Positions 9,997 through 20,557 are shown, counted from the first letter of the stretch. The stretch: DNA of 64,000 bases from Roseiarcus sp963832305 (GCA_963832305.1 CAWHTU010000011.1:62001-126000), one strand, 5' to 3'. Numbers and translations: made by a program. The notes: a model not told the origin generated them from the sequence alone.

Positions 9997-10062
9997 GCTT
10001 GACGCCTGACGCTCACCCGATGGTATGGTCGGCCGGCCATTCCCACATCCTTGGAGCGTTTC

Positions 10063-11547
10063 ATGCGCCGCGTCTCACGTCTGCTCCTTTCCGCCAGCCT
10101 CGCCCTCGTCGCTTCAACCGGCCTCGGCTTCGCCAAGGACAGCGTCACGATCGGGATGGTGCTCGAGCCGCCGGGCCTCGACCCCACCGCAGGCGCCGCC
10201 TCGGCGATCGCGGAAGTGACGCAGTACAACGTCTTTGAGGGGCTGGCCAAAATCAATGAGGACTTCTCCGTCACCCCGCTACTCGCCGAGAAATGGGAGT
10301 TCTCGCCCGACGCCAAGACACTGACCTTCACACTCAAGCCGAACGTCAAGTTCCAGGACGGCGAGCCTTTCACTTCGAAGGACGTCAAGTTCTCCGTCGA
10401 GCGCTTTAGCGCGAAAGAGTCGACCAACAAGGATAAAGCCTTCTTCGCCTCGATCGCTTCGATCGAGACACCCGATCCGCTGACGGTCGTTCTCAAGTTC
10501 AAGGACCCGAGCTATTGGGCCTTGTTCCATCTCGGCCTAAGCACCGCTGTCATCCTCGACGAGAAGAGCGCAGCGACCGAAGCGACCAACCCCGTCGGCA
10601 CGGGGCCTTACAAGTTTGGCTCGTGGACGAAGGGTGCGTCGGTGACGCTCGACAAGTGGGACGGCTACCGCGATCCGAGCAAGATCGCGATCGCCCACGC
10701 CACATTCCGCTTCATCTCCGATCCCTCCGCGGCGGCGGCAGGCATGATGGCCGGCGACATCGACGCCTTTCCGCGTTTCGCCAACCTCGATTCGCTCGCC
10801 CAGTTCAAGAGCGACCCGCGCTTCCAGGTCTTGGTCGGCGGAACCGACTGCAAGACGATCGTCGGCATCAACAACAAGCACAAGCCGCTCGACGACCTTC
10901 GCGTGCGCCAGGCGATCGCCCACGCGATCGATCGCAAGGCGGTCATCGACGGCGCGATGAACGGCCTCGGGACGCCGATCGGCAGCCACTACACGGCTCT
11001 GGAGCCCGGCTACATCGATCTCACCGGCATGTATCCGCATGACCCGGAAAAGGCGAAGGCTCTTTTGAAAGAGGCCGGCGTGACGACGCCCCTCAAGCTC
11101 AGCCTCATGCTGCCGCCGGTTCCGAACTACGCGCGGCAGGGCGGCCAGATCATCGCGGCTCAGCTCGCCGAGGTCGGCATCGAGGCGGACATCCACAATG
11201 TCGAATGGGCGGAGTGGATCAGCGGCGTATACGTCAACAAGAACTATGACCTGAGCATCGTCTGCCACGCCGAGCCGCTCGACCTCGGCATCTATGCCAA
11301 CCCGAACTACTACTTCCAATACGACAGCCAAGCTTATCGCGATGTCTACGCCAAAGTGACCTCAGCGCCCAACCTCGACGCCTATAAGGCCGCGGTCGGT
11401 GAAGCGCAGAAGAAAATCGCCGAGGACAGCGTCAACGCGTTCCTGTTCCAGTTGCCGAACGCCGTCGTCGCCAACGCCAAGCTCAAGGGCCTGTGGAAGA
11501 ACGCGCCGATCTTCGTCAACGACGTCTCGGCCATGTCGTGGCAATGA
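10063..11547 (+). CDS. ABC transporter substrate-binding protein, peptide family 5 (DppA-like)
   Basis: Periplasmic receptor of family 5 (SBP_bac_5). It has a signal peptide (MRRVSRLLLSASLALVAS, cleaved near GFAKD), then VTIGMVLEPPGLDPTAGA, the usual mature start. The segment LTFTLKPNVKFQDGEPFTSKDV is the family hallmark and is conserved here. At 494 residues it is full length. ATG 10063 is chosen because GGAG lies about six bases upstream. It probably serves the permease/ATPase set at 5543-9267 despite the intervening DUF2852 unit. An amidase follows after 32 bases, which suggests amide- or peptide-like ligands. Confidence 0.9.
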   Translation: MRRVSRLLLSASLALVASTGLGFAKDSVTIGMVLEPPGLDPTAGAASAIAEVTQYNVFEGLAKINEDFSVTPLLAEKWEFSPDAKTLTFTLKPNVKFQDGEPFTSKDVKFSVERFSAKESTNKDKAFFASIASIETPDPLTVVLKFKDPSYWALFHLGLSTAVILDEKSAATEATNPVGTGPYKFGSWTKGASVTLDKWDGYRDPSKIAIAHATFRFISDPSAAAAGMMAGDIDAFPRFANLDSLAQFKSDPRFQVLVGGTDCKTIVGINNKHKPLDDLRVRQAIAHAIDRKAVIDGAMNGLGTPIGSHYTALEPGYIDLTGMYPHDPEKAKALLKEAGVTTPLKLSLMLPPVPNYARQGGQIIAAQLAEVGIEADIHNVEWAEWISGVYVNKNYDLSIVCHAEPLDLGIYANPNYYFQYDSQAYRDVYAKVTSAPNLDAYKAAVGEAQKKIAEDSVNAFLFQLPNAVVANAKLKGLWKNAPIFVNDVSAMSWQ

Positions 11548-11579
11548 GCCAACGCGTGAAGGCGGCGAAGGGCTGAGCC

Positions 11580-12974
11580 ATGCAGCCGTTCCGGATGTCG
11601 GCGCTCGAGCTCCTCGGCGCCTACCAAAGGCGCGAGCTCTCGCCGGTTGAGGCGATGGCCTCGGTGATCGCGCGCGTCGAAGCCTACGAGCCCCATATCC
11701 ACGCGACCTGGCTTTTCACCCCCGAGCGCGCCCTCAAGGAAGCCCGCGCATCCGAAGCGCGCTGGGCGAGGGGGGAGCCGATCGGCCCGCTCGACGGCGT
11801 GCCGGTGACCGTCAAGGACAATATCGCCACTCGTGGCGACCCCAAGCCAGTCGGCACGGCGGCGGAGGACATGACGCCGCAGCCGGCGGACGCGCCGCCC
11901 GCCCAACGCCTGCGCGAGGCCGGCGCCATCATCTTCACCAAGACGACCATGCCCGACTATGGCATGCTGTCGTCGGGCCTCTCGAGCTTCCACGCGCTCG
12001 CTCGCAATCCGTGGAAGCTCGACCGCAATCCGGGCGGATCGTCGGCGGGCGCGGGCGCCGCGGGGGCGGCGCTCTATGGCCCGCTGCATCTCGGCACCGA
12101 CATCGGCGGCTCGGTCAGGCTGCCCGCCGGCTGGTGCGGCCTCACCGGACTCAAGCCCAGCGCCGGCCGGGTTCCGATCGATCCGCCTTACATCGGCCGG
12201 GTCGCAGGCCCGATGACCCGCGATGCGGCCGACGCCGCGCTGATGATGGCGACATTGTCGCTCCCGGACGTTCGCGACTTTTCCAGTCTCAAATATGAGA
12301 CGGTGGATTGGGAGGTCGAGCCGGCCCGGGTGAAAGGCCTCAAGCTTGGCCTCCTGCTCGAAGCGGGCTGCGGCCTACCGCCCACCGCCGACGTCAAGGC
12401 GGCGATTGAGCGCGCCGGGCGGGACTTCGAGGCGGCGGGCGCGCATGTCGAGCCGCTTAAGCCCTTCCTCACCCAGGCAATGCTCGACGGCCTTGACCGC
12501 TTCTGGCGCGCCCGGGCGCTGAGCGACATTGGCCAACTCTCGGCGGAACGGCGGGCCCTCATTCTGCCCTTCATCCGGGAATGGGCGGAGTTGGCGGCAG
12601 GTTTTTCAGGCCTCGAGGTGTTTCGCGGCTTCGACCAGATTCCGGAGATGCGCAGGGCTGCGATCGCGTCGACCGGTCGGTTCGACTTCGTGCTGTCGCC
12701 GACCGCGCCGATGACCGCCTTTCCGGCCGAGTGGCCCTCACCCAGCCGCGATCCGCTCAATCCATTTCCGCATATCGGCTTCACCGTCGCTTTCAATATG
12801 TCTGAGCAGCCGGCGGCGTCGGTCAATTGCGGCTATGATGGTGAGGGCCTGCCGATCGGCTTGCAGATCGTCGGGCGCCGCTTCGACGACGTCGGCGTGC
12901 TACGAATCGCCCGCGCCTTCGAGGCGATTCGCGCTGGGGAGGCGAGGCCGTGGCCCGAGCCGCCGGAGGTATGA
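11580..12974 (+). CDS. amidase signature family hydrolase
   Basis: Hydrolyses a carboxamide or amide bond in the cytoplasm; substrate unknown. The Ser-cisSer-Lys triad is readable: Lys79 in VTVKDN, Ser154/155 in GGSSAG and nucleophile Ser178 in DIGGSVR. At 464 residues it is normal length. It follows the peptide-binding protein by 32 bases and overlaps the next gene's start, so it is probably co-transcribed with them. GatA is unlikely, since no gatB/gatC is nearby. A role in breaking down imported amides is inference. Confidence 0.88.
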   Translation: MQPFRMSALELLGAYQRRELSPVEAMASVIARVEAYEPHIHATWLFTPERALKEARASEARWARGEPIGPLDGVPVTVKDNIATRGDPKPVGTAAEDMTPQPADAPPAQRLREAGAIIFTKTTMPDYGMLSSGLSSFHALARNPWKLDRNPGGSSAGAGAAGAALYGPLHLGTDIGGSVRLPAGWCGLTGLKPSAGRVPIDPPYIGRVAGPMTRDAADAALMMATLSLPDVRDFSSLKYETVDWEVEPARVKGLKLGLLLEAGCGLPPTADVKAAIERAGRDFEAAGAHVEPLKPFLTQAMLDGLDRFWRARALSDIGQLSAERRALILPFIREWAELAAGFSGLEVFRGFDQIPEMRRAAIASTGRFDFVLSPTAPMTAFPAEWPSPSRDPLNPFPHIGFTVAFNMSEQPAASVNCGYDGEGLPIGLQIVGRRFDDVGVLRIARAFEAIRAGEARPWPEPPEV

Positions 12975-13831
12975 CGTTGCCAGCCGCCGATCGAAGCAAA
13001 CGCGCTATCCTGAGGCTCGTCTCGCGCGCCTTGGCTGCGGCGGCCGCCGGGGCGATGCTTTGCGCTGCGAGCGCGCGCGCCGAAGACTGCGGCCATGGTC
13101 CGGAGGGGTTCAGCCAGTGGCTCAACTCCTTCAAGCTGGTGGCGCAGGGAAACGGCGTCTCGGCTTCAGCCGCCAACGCCGCTCTCGACGGCGTATCCTA
13201 TGACCCGGCGGTCAAGCGCCATGACGGCGGCGTCGCGATGTTCGGGCATAACTTCGCCGGTTTCGCCGCGAGCCACGTCACGCCGGGAATGGTTTCGCGC
13301 GGTAGGGCGGAGCTCAAGCGATACGCCGAGCCGCTCAAGACGATCGAGCAGCGCTTCGGCGTGCCCGGTCCGGTGCTGGTCGCGATCTGGGGCCAGGAGA
13401 CCAGCTTCGGGGGCGATAGCGGCTCGTTTCCGACATACAGCTCGCTCGCGACGCTCGCCTGGGATTGCCGGCGCGCCGAGCGGTATCGCGCCGAACTGGT
13501 CGACGCCCTGATGCTGGTGGAGCGCGGCATCGTGCGGAATCCGAGGGAGTTGCGCGGCGCCTGGGCGGGCGAGATCGGCCAGACGCAACTCATGCCCTCG
13601 GCCTATCTCATGTTCGCGACCACCCCCGACGGGAACGGAACGCCAGACCTCATCCACAATTCCGCCGACGCTCTCGCTTCGACCGCCGCCTTCCTCAAGG
13701 GGCACGGCTGGCAGCCGGGTCAAGGCTGGGACGAAGGCGAGCCGAACTTCGCCGCCATCCTGCAATGGAACTCGGCCGAGATTTACGCGAAAACGGTCGC
13801 ATTGTTCGCCGACCGGCTGGCGGGGCGGTAG
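12971..13831 (+). CDS. lytic murein transglycosylase, MltB-like
   Basis: Cleaves peptidoglycan glycan strands in the periplasm, forming 1,6-anhydromuramyl ends. An N-terminal signal peptide ends near ASARAED. The SLT_2 domain has the catalytic Glu143 in IWGQETSFGGD and the conserved IGQTQLMPSAYL segment. At 286 residues it lacks the C-terminal peptidoglycan-binding domain of larger MltB proteins. The start is uncertain: ATG 12971 overlaps the amidase stop (ATGA) but GGAGG sits only one base upstream; GTG at 12950 is the alternative. Confidence 0.87.
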   Translation: MTLPAADRSKRAILRLVSRALAAAAAGAMLCAASARAEDCGHGPEGFSQWLNSFKLVAQGNGVSASAANAALDGVSYDPAVKRHDGGVAMFGHNFAGFAASHVTPGMVSRGRAELKRYAEPLKTIEQRFGVPGPVLVAIWGQETSFGGDSGSFPTYSSLATLAWDCRRAERYRAELVDALMLVERGIVRNPRELRGAWAGEIGQTQLMPSAYLMFATTPDGNGTPDLIHNSADALASTAAFLKGHGWQPGQGWDEGEPNFAAILQWNSAEIYAKTVALFADRLAGR

Positions 13832-13958
13832 CCCCCGCCCGAGGCTGGCTCCGCCGCCCGATCCTGATGCGGTTCAAGGCAAGCGAGGCTGATCGCTCTG
13901 CCGATCGCGCGGCTGCAGCGCGCAAAACCTTAACCGTCTTCCCCTATTCGTCTCGCCG

Positions 13959-16218
13959 ATGACCGTCATCGACCAGCGGGCGGTTGCGCCTCCCATCTTC
14001 TCCGGGAAGCGGCGGGTCGCCGCCCTGGCGGGCCTCGCGCTTGCGGCGTCGGTCGCCCTCGTTCTGCGCCGCCTTGCGCCCGGCGCGCCGGCGATCATCC
14101 CGATCGGGCTTGCGGGTCTTTCCGGGCTTTCGGTCGCCGGCCTTGCGTTCACTCTCGACGAGGCGTCGCTTTGGAGCTTGACGCTCGGCGCTCTGGCGGG
14201 CGTCGGCCTCATCGTCCTTGCCGCGCTCTCCGGGCCGGAGGCGGCGCTCCGGCTCACGAGCTTCGCCTCAATGGCGTTCGGGATCGGGCTCGCAGCGTGG
14301 CTCGCGCGCACGGCGAGTTCGAGGCCCGAGGCTGTCGCTTCGCCTCGCGGCGCTCTATGCGGCCGCGCTCGCCGGCCTTTGCGCCTATGCGGCCTATCTC
14401 GTGCTGGTGTCGCGCGATCTGATGATCGCCGACTTCATGACCTATCGTGGCGTCTCGGTCATGGTCGCCCGATTGGCCGATGCGGGCAATTGGCCGCTGC
14501 TCTTCTCGGCCGCCGCGCAGTCGATCACGCAGGATTATGCCTGGGGCCCGGCGGTCATTCCAGGCCTCGCGCTGGCGCTGACGGAGCCGACATCGCGCGC
14601 CGTCTATACGTTCGCCCTGCTTGCGCTCTACGCCGCGCCGGCGCTGCTCGCGCTCGCGATCCTTTCGCGCGACCTCGCCCGCCGCGCAGGCTTGAGCCCG
14701 CATCGCGGACGGCCGGAACCGGGCGCCATCCGCGAACCTCGTCCCGAGGCGCCGCGAAGCGGCCCCGAAGGACGCGTGAGTTCATACGATTGCCGGCGCC
14801 AACGAGAGCATCCTTCGAGACGCCTGCTTTTCGGGCGCCTCAGGATGAGGTCGCAGGGCAGCCTGACGAGGCATGGTGAAGCCGCGATATTGGCGCTCGC
14901 CATCGTCGCCGTTTTCTTCGCCTATCCGGCGGCTATGGCGATCGCCGCGCGCGGGATGCCGGATGTCGGCGGGCTCGTTCTCGTGGTCTGCGCGCTCAGG
15001 CTCGCCGAGCGCCTCGCGCGCCTGCTCGCGCTGCGAGGGGGTCACGACGCGCGTGTCGCGCCGATGACGCGCCGCGTCGCTTTGGCTCTGGCGTTGACCC
15101 TGTTTGCGATGTTCGCCTTCCGGCGCTGGTATGCGTTCGCCGCGGCGGGAATTGCGATCGTGCTCGCGGTCGAGGTCGGCTGGGTGGCGCTGGCCGCAGG
15201 CGCGCGCTTCCGCTGGAAGGATGCCGTCGCGGCGACGGCGCTTGGCCTTCTTGCGATGCTCGCGCTCTCAAGCCCGGTCATCGTCGATTGGCTGCCGAAC
15301 CTGGGCGCGCATGACTATGCCCGAGCCTACGCCGCCTATCGCAAGCCGCCGGACGTTTTGCTGCGTCAGCTCGGCGACTGGATCGGGATTCTGCCCGCCC
15401 TCGCCGCTCTCGGCGGGGCGGCGTGGCTCTGGACGCGCTCGGCGGATCGGCGCCTGTTACGGCTCACGCTGGGCAGCGCGGCGATCGCGGCTGCATTGTT
15501 CCTGCGCATCCAGACGCCCTATATCCATCACCTCTATCTCGTCGCGCCGGCGATCGCCGCGCCGATCGCCGGCGCGCTGATGCTCGCTTTCGCGAGCCGG
15601 CCGCGCGCGGCGCTCGGGGCATTGGCCGCGCTCGGCGCGATCACGCTTTCGCCGCTTGCCGCGGCGCTCAATCCCTCCGGCCTCGCGCCGATCGCTGCGC
15701 TGCCGCACGCGCCGCGTGACGACCTCGACGAGCTCGAGCGGCTCAAGGATTGGGTCGATCAGCGAGCGCGGCCGGACGCGAAGGTCTGCGGGCTCGGCTC
15801 GAGCTATACGTTCAGCGGACAGCTGATCGGCGAGTTGTGGCAACTGCGTCCGGAGCGCGAGACGGCCGCAAGGCTGAAGACCGACGTCAAGATGCCGGAC
15901 GTCGACGAGGTCGACGGGCCGCCGACGGCCGACTTGAAGGATTGCGTGATCATGATCGTGGGCGATCCGGTCCAGACGCACCTTAATCCGGACGATCAGC
16001 AGACGGTCGTTCTGCCGTCGCGCGAGATGCTGACGGGGCAGGGGATCGGGGCGAAGTTCCGCCGCACCGGCGAGGTCTTCCACCTTGAGAAGGGCGTCAG
16101 GGCGGTCGTGTTCGAGCGCCTGGCCCCGCTCGACGACGCCGACATCGCGGCGCTTGAGGCGCGCTGGCAAGCGGCGCGCGCCGCAATTGGCCTCGACAAG
16201 GGACCCAAGAAGCCGTAA
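13959..16218 (+). CDS. polytopic membrane protein, glycosyltransferase-39-like topology (frame broken near 14318; repeat inserted)
   Basis: A large membrane protein with about twelve hydrophobic helices, followed by a soluble C-terminal domain from about 15710 (DDLDELERLKDWVDQRARPD). The layout resembles dolichyl-phosphate-mannose-type (GT39-like) glycosyltransferases, but no acidic signature motif can be read with certainty, so the function is open. Frame 1 runs from 13959 to about 14320, then the reading moves to the next frame to 16218. Deleting one T of gagttc at 14315-14320 gives a smooth helix-to-helix transition. Between 14697 and 14880 an in-frame palindromic repeat interrupts two transmembrane segments. 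It ends convergently 19 bases from ackA. Confidence 0.6.
14733..14853. repeat. inverted pair of dispersed palindromic repeat units inside a coding sequence
   Basis: Two related units lie head to head: unit A at about 14733-14775 (acctcgtcccgaggcgc, then ccccgaaggacg) and unit B at about 14810-14853 (catccttcgagacgcc, then gcgcctcaggatgaggt). The reverse complement of B aligns with A. Such ccttcgagac/cctcaggatgagg repeats are common between genes in Hyphomicrobiales. Here the pair lies inside a membrane-protein gene and keeps the frame open, adding about 60 polar residues (for example PEAPRSGPEGRVSSYDCR). Confidence 0.7.
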
Positions 16219-16237
16219 CTCCCGCGACTCCCGCCCC

Positions 16238-17464
16238 TTACGTCCGCCCCTCTCTGTTTGGGACAGTGGCTTGCACCCGCGACGTCGCGACGGTGTGCTC
16301 CGCGATCATCAGCTCCTCGTTGGTCGGGATGACGAAGACGACCGTCGGGGACTCCTTGGCGCTGATGATCCCGGCGTTGGCGCGGTTCGCTTCGGCGTCG
16401 AGATGGATTCCCATCCATTCCATTCCCTTGAGGACCGCTTCGCGCAGCTTCCACGAGTTTTCGCCGATGCCGGCGGTGAAGACGACTGCCTCGATGCCGT
16501 CCACGGTCGCCGCAAGTCCGGCGAGTTCGCGTCGAATCCTGGAAACGAAATAGGCGATCGCGTCGCGCGCCGCCGGGCTCTCGGACGCCTCGAGCTGACG
16601 CATATCCTGCGACAAGCCCGACATGCCTTTGAGGCCGGAATTCTTCCAGAGAAGATCCGAGATCTCGTCCGCGCTCATCTTCTTTTCGGTCAGGAGATAA
16701 AGCACGACGCCCGGATCGAGCTGTCCGCAGCGCGTGCCCATCGGCAGGCCGTCGAGCGCCGTGAAGCCCATGGTCGAAGCGACCGCGCGGCCGTCGTGGA
16801 CCGCGCACATCGACGCGCCGTTGCCGAGATGGGCGATGACGACGTCCTCGCGGGCGATCTTCGGCGCGATTTCGCGCAGCTTTCGCACGATGTACTCGTA
16901 GGAAAGTCCATGGAAGCCGTAGCGCCGGACGCCTGCATCGTAATAGGAGCGCGGCAGCGCATAGGTGTCATCGAGAAACGGATGGCTGCGATGGAACGCG
17001 GTGTCGAAGCAGGCGACCTGCGGCGTCGATGGAAACGCCTTCCTCGCCGCCAGGATTCCCGCGATATTGTGCGGCTCATGCAGCGGCGCGAGCGGAATGA
17101 GTTCCTTGAGGGTCGCGATCACGGATTCGTCGATCAGCTTCGGCTCGACGAGATTGAGCCCGCCGTGGACGACGCGGTGCCCGACTGCGGCGACGGAAGA
17201 TTCATGTCCGGCCTGCCGCAGCCAGCCGAGGATGGCGCCCATCGCGACCTCATGGTCGACAGGGCCGGCCGACGGATCGAACGTGAGCGCGCGTTTTTCG
17301 CCGGCAGCCGTCTTGACGTCGCCGCGGGCGGCCGCCCCGATGCCCTCCATCTGGCCCGAGGCGATGAGCTGCGGCTCCCCGCCGCTGGCGACGGCGAAGG
17401 CGGCGAACTTGAGCGACGACGAGCCCGCGTTCAGCGTCAGCACCACTGGAGCCAAATGCGTCAC
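16238..17464 (-). CDS. ackA: acetate kinase
   Basis: Interconverts acetate plus ATP with acetyl phosphate plus ADP. It carries the N-terminal LTLNAGSSSLKF phosphate-binding signature, the second signature GHRVVHGG, DTAFH, GFHGLSYEY, and the C-terminal FTAGIGEN motif. At 408 residues it is complete. The start is GTG at 17464. A fragment of phosphate acetyltransferase lies immediately upstream on the same strand, so the usual pta-ackA pair is broken here and the enzyme must obtain acetyl phosphate from another pta copy or a phosphoketolase elsewhere. Confidence 0.95.
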   Translation of the reverse strand: MTHLAPVVLTLNAGSSSLKFAAFAVASGGEPQLIASGQMEGIGAAARGDVKTAAGEKRALTFDPSAGPVDHEVAMGAILGWLRQAGHESSVAAVGHRVVHGGLNLVEPKLIDESVIATLKELIPLAPLHEPHNIAGILAARKAFPSTPQVACFDTAFHRSHPFLDDTYALPRSYYDAGVRRYGFHGLSYEYIVRKLREIAPKIAREDVVIAHLGNGASMCAVHDGRAVASTMGFTALDGLPMGTRCGQLDPGVVLYLLTEKKMSADEISDLLWKNSGLKGMSGLSQDMRQLEASESPAARDAIAYFVSRIRRELAGLAATVDGIEAVVFTAGIGENSWKLREAVLKGMEWMGIHLDAEANRANAGIISAKESPTVVFVIPTNEELMIAEHTVATSRVQATVPNREGRT

Positions 17465-17510
17465 TCCGCCGCCTTGGCCGCGGCCGCCTCATCGTCCAAC
17501 GCGCGGGCCT

Positions 17511-17740
17511 TCATGCCGTCGGGTGCTCGTAAAGCTGGGCCACGTCGCGCGACGCGAGCCGGGCGCGATCATTGTCGGCCCGGCTCGTCAGCTTGGCCGA
17601 CGCGTTGTCCCCACGCACCGGCTTCGCCGCTTCCGCCCGCGCGACGAAGGTCACCTCCTTGGCGAGCATGATTCCCGCTTCGAGATCCGATACGATTAGC
17701 ACACTCGCATGGCCTGCGACCAGAGAGGCGAATTCATTAC
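17511..17740 (-). pseudogene. pta: phosphate acetyltransferase remnant (C-terminal about 70 residues)
   Basis: The frame reads LVAGHASVLIVSDLEAGIML, then AKEVTFVARAEAAK, LTSRADNDRARLAS and a stop. This matches the C-terminal end of the short (PTB-like or enoyl-hydratase-fused) phosphate acetyltransferases, where DLEAGNMLAKQL and LTSRADS-R-RLAS are hallmarks. Upstream of about 17740 the homology ends, and no start or catalytic N-terminus is found before the divergent decarboxylase. The changed residues (for example LGARVP replaced by VRGDNA) suggest decay. It lies 46 bases upstream of ackA. Confidence 0.7.
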
Positions 17741-18036
17741 AGGAGGAGCCATCATTCGAACGCGCGGGCCAGGTCGCGCGGGGCGCGCTTGTCTCGCGCG
17801 ACGACACTTGGCCCGGCGACGCGTTCAACCAGCAACGGTATTTGTGGGCGATGACAGCCGAATGAAGAGAGCGCCGCGTGCGGCGAAAGGCCACGGCGAC
17901 GCTGATAGGCCCGTTCCGCATCGGGACTCGCGCCGGCCGACTTGATTCTGACGCGCGCATGCTGTCTTAGCTTTCGCCCGAGAGGACGCGGCCCGCGAAC
18001 GAACGCCGCGGCCCCTGACGACGGGATACAGAAGCG

Positions 18037-20395
18037 ATGAACTTTTCCCAACGTCTGACCTTTCTGTTCTCGGCGCCGGTGTTCGACGCCGACGACCTCG
18101 AAGGCCTCAGAGTCAGCCAGATCATTACCGCGATCGAACGGCTCGGCTTTCAGGTGATCAAGGCGCGCCGGGTCGAAGACGCCGAGATCGCCGTGCAAAC
18201 CGACGCGGCGATCGGCTGCATGGTCGTCGACTGGGGCAAGAAGGGCATCGAGGGCAAGGCTGCTTCGCTCATCAACCTGATGCGCAAGCGGGGACTCGAC
18301 ATGCCGATCGTCGTCCTTGTCCGGCGCAAGCGCTTCGAGGATATCCCGGTCGAGGTGCTCGACTTCATCGACGGCTATGTGTTCCTGGCCGAGGAGACGC
18401 CCGAATTCATCGCCCGCAACCTCGTCTCGCGCCTCAAGCAATATGCCGACACGCTGAAGACCCCGTTCTTCGGCGCGCTCGTCGACTACCAGGAGGAAGG
18501 CAACCAGCTCTGGACCTGCCCTGGCCACAACGGCGGCGTGTTCTACAGCCGCAGTCCGATCGGCCGCATCTTCGTCGAGCATCTGGGCGACGCGATCTTT
18601 CGCGACGACCTCGACAATTCGATCCTCGAGCTCGGCGACCTCCTGACCCACGAGGGGCCGGCGTTGCAGGCGCAGAAGGAGGCCGCCGCGATCTTCGGCG
18701 CCGAGAAGACCTATTTCGTCCTCAACGGCACCTCGTCCTCGAACAAGATCGTGCTCACCAACCTGATCGCCGAGGGCGATCTGGTCCTGTTCGACCGCAA
18801 TAACCACAAGGCCGCGCATCAGGGCGCGCTGCTTATGAGCGGCGGGATCCCGATCTATCTGTCGACCGACCGTAACGCCTACGGGCTCATCGGTCCGATT
18901 CGACCCGAGGAGCTCGACGAGACGGCGATCCGCGAGCGCATCCGTGACTGCCCGCTGATCAAGGACAAGGACGCCTGGAAGCGCGAGCGGCCGTTCAGGG
19001 TCGCGGTGATCGAGCAGTGCACCTACGACGGCACGATCTACGACGCCGAGCGCATCGTCGAGCGCATCGGGAGCTTGTGCGAATATATCATGTTCGACGA
19101 GGCCTGGGCGGGCTTCATGAAGTTTCATCCGCTCTACGAGCGCCGGTTCGCGATGGGTTTGCGCGGTCTTGGCGAAGCATCGCCCGGCATTCTCGCGACC
19201 CAGTCGGCGCACAAGCAGCTCGCGAGCTTCTCGCAGGCCTCGCAGATCCATGTGCGCGACCGGCACATCAAGGGCCAGCGGCGGCGCGTCGAACACCGAC
19301 GCTTCAACGAAGGCTTCATGCAGTTCGCCTCGACCTCGCCGTTCTATCCGCTGTTCGCCTCGCTCGACGTCGGAGCGCAAATGATGAAGGGCCGTTCGGG
19401 CGAGGTCCTGTGGGACGACACGATCCGGTTGGGCATCGAATTGCGCAAGAAGCTGCGCGCGGTCCGGCGCGAATTCGAGGAGAAGGAGAGGGACCCGGCG
19501 CGGCGCTGGTTCTTCGATCCGTTCGTCCCGCAGCGGGTCTCGATCCGCGACGCGGCGCTCGAGGGCGCGACCCACGAGGTTGCGTGGGAGCATGTGTCGA
19601 CTGACCTCATCGCCCGCGACCCCAGGTATTGGGGGCTCGCGCCGGGCGAGTCCTGGCACGGGTTCACGTCGCTCGAGCAGGGCTTCGCGATGACCGATCC
19701 GGCCAAGCTCACGCTTCTGACCCCGGGCTTCGACCGCGCGACCGGCGCCTACGAGGCGCATGGCGTTCCCGCGCCGGTGGTGGCGCAATATCTGCGCGAG
19801 AACCGGGTGGTGGCGGAGAAGTTCGATCTCAACTCGCTGCTTTTTCTGTTGACCCCCGGCGTCGAGTTCGAGCAAGGCGGGCACGCTTGTTTCGGCCCTT
19901 GTGGCCTTCAAGCGGCTGCATGACGACAATGTTCCGCTCGAGGACGTCATGCCGGAGTTCGTCGCCAAGCGTCCGGCGCGCTATCGTGGCCGCCGGCTCA
20001 AGGACTTGTGCGGCGAGATGCATGCTTTCTTCCGTGAAGCGGGGGTGAGCCAGTTGCAGCAGGCGCAGTTCGCCGCCAAGCATCTGCCGGATGTCGCCAT
20101 GACGCCGCGCGAGGCCTCGCGCCATCTGGTGCGCAACAACGTCGACTATGTGCCGCTTGCTGAGCTTGATGGGCGGATCGCGACGACGCTATGGGTCGTC
20201 TACCCGCCGGGCATCGCGACCATCGTTCCGGGCGAACGGCTGACCGAGCGCGCGCGGCCGATGATCGAATATCTCAAGACATTCGAGAAGAGCGCCAACG
20301 TGTTCCCTGGCTTTGAGGCGGAAATCCAGGGCCTCTATCGCGAAGTGGACGCGGGCGGCGCGATTCGGTTCTGTACCTATGTGGTGGCGGAATGA
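18037..20395 (+). CDS. Orn/Lys/Arg decarboxylase, PLP-dependent (frame broken at 19864-19869)
   Basis: Decarboxylates a basic amino acid to a polyamine or diamine. The order is an N-terminal wing domain (residues 1-130), the PLP-binding major domain with Lys393 in the sequence QSAHKQLASFSQ, and a C-terminal domain. Total length is about 785 residues, as for AdiA, LdcC and SpeF. Frame 1 ends prematurely after LTPGVE; the next frame resumes with SSKAGTLVSALVAFKRLHDD. Reading gagttc at 19864-19869 as gagtc restores the expected GVESSKAGT exactly. Substrate cannot be told from sequence. About 290 bases upstream carry no gene and should hold its promoter. Confidence 0.88.
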
Positions 20396-20557
20396 GGAGT
20401 GACGCTCGCGCGTTCCTGCCCCCTTTATGGGGCGGGAGATGGCGGAGGCCGGCCGCGATGCGTCGGTAAGGAAAAGATTGCGCGCCGGCTGATGCCGCGC
20501 GATAAGGCGCCAATTCTGCGCCGACGGTCAAGACCGGCGAGGCCTTTTAGGTTTGGA

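Noticed and set aside
17752..19968. 738-codon open frame antisense to the decarboxylase
   Set aside because: No domain, no ribosome-binding site, composition of an antisense shadow; the sense strand has clear homology.
20405..20440. Hairpin cctgcccc-N6-ggggcggg after the decarboxylase as terminator
   Set aside because: The stem is GC-rich but short with one wobble pair and no T-run follows.
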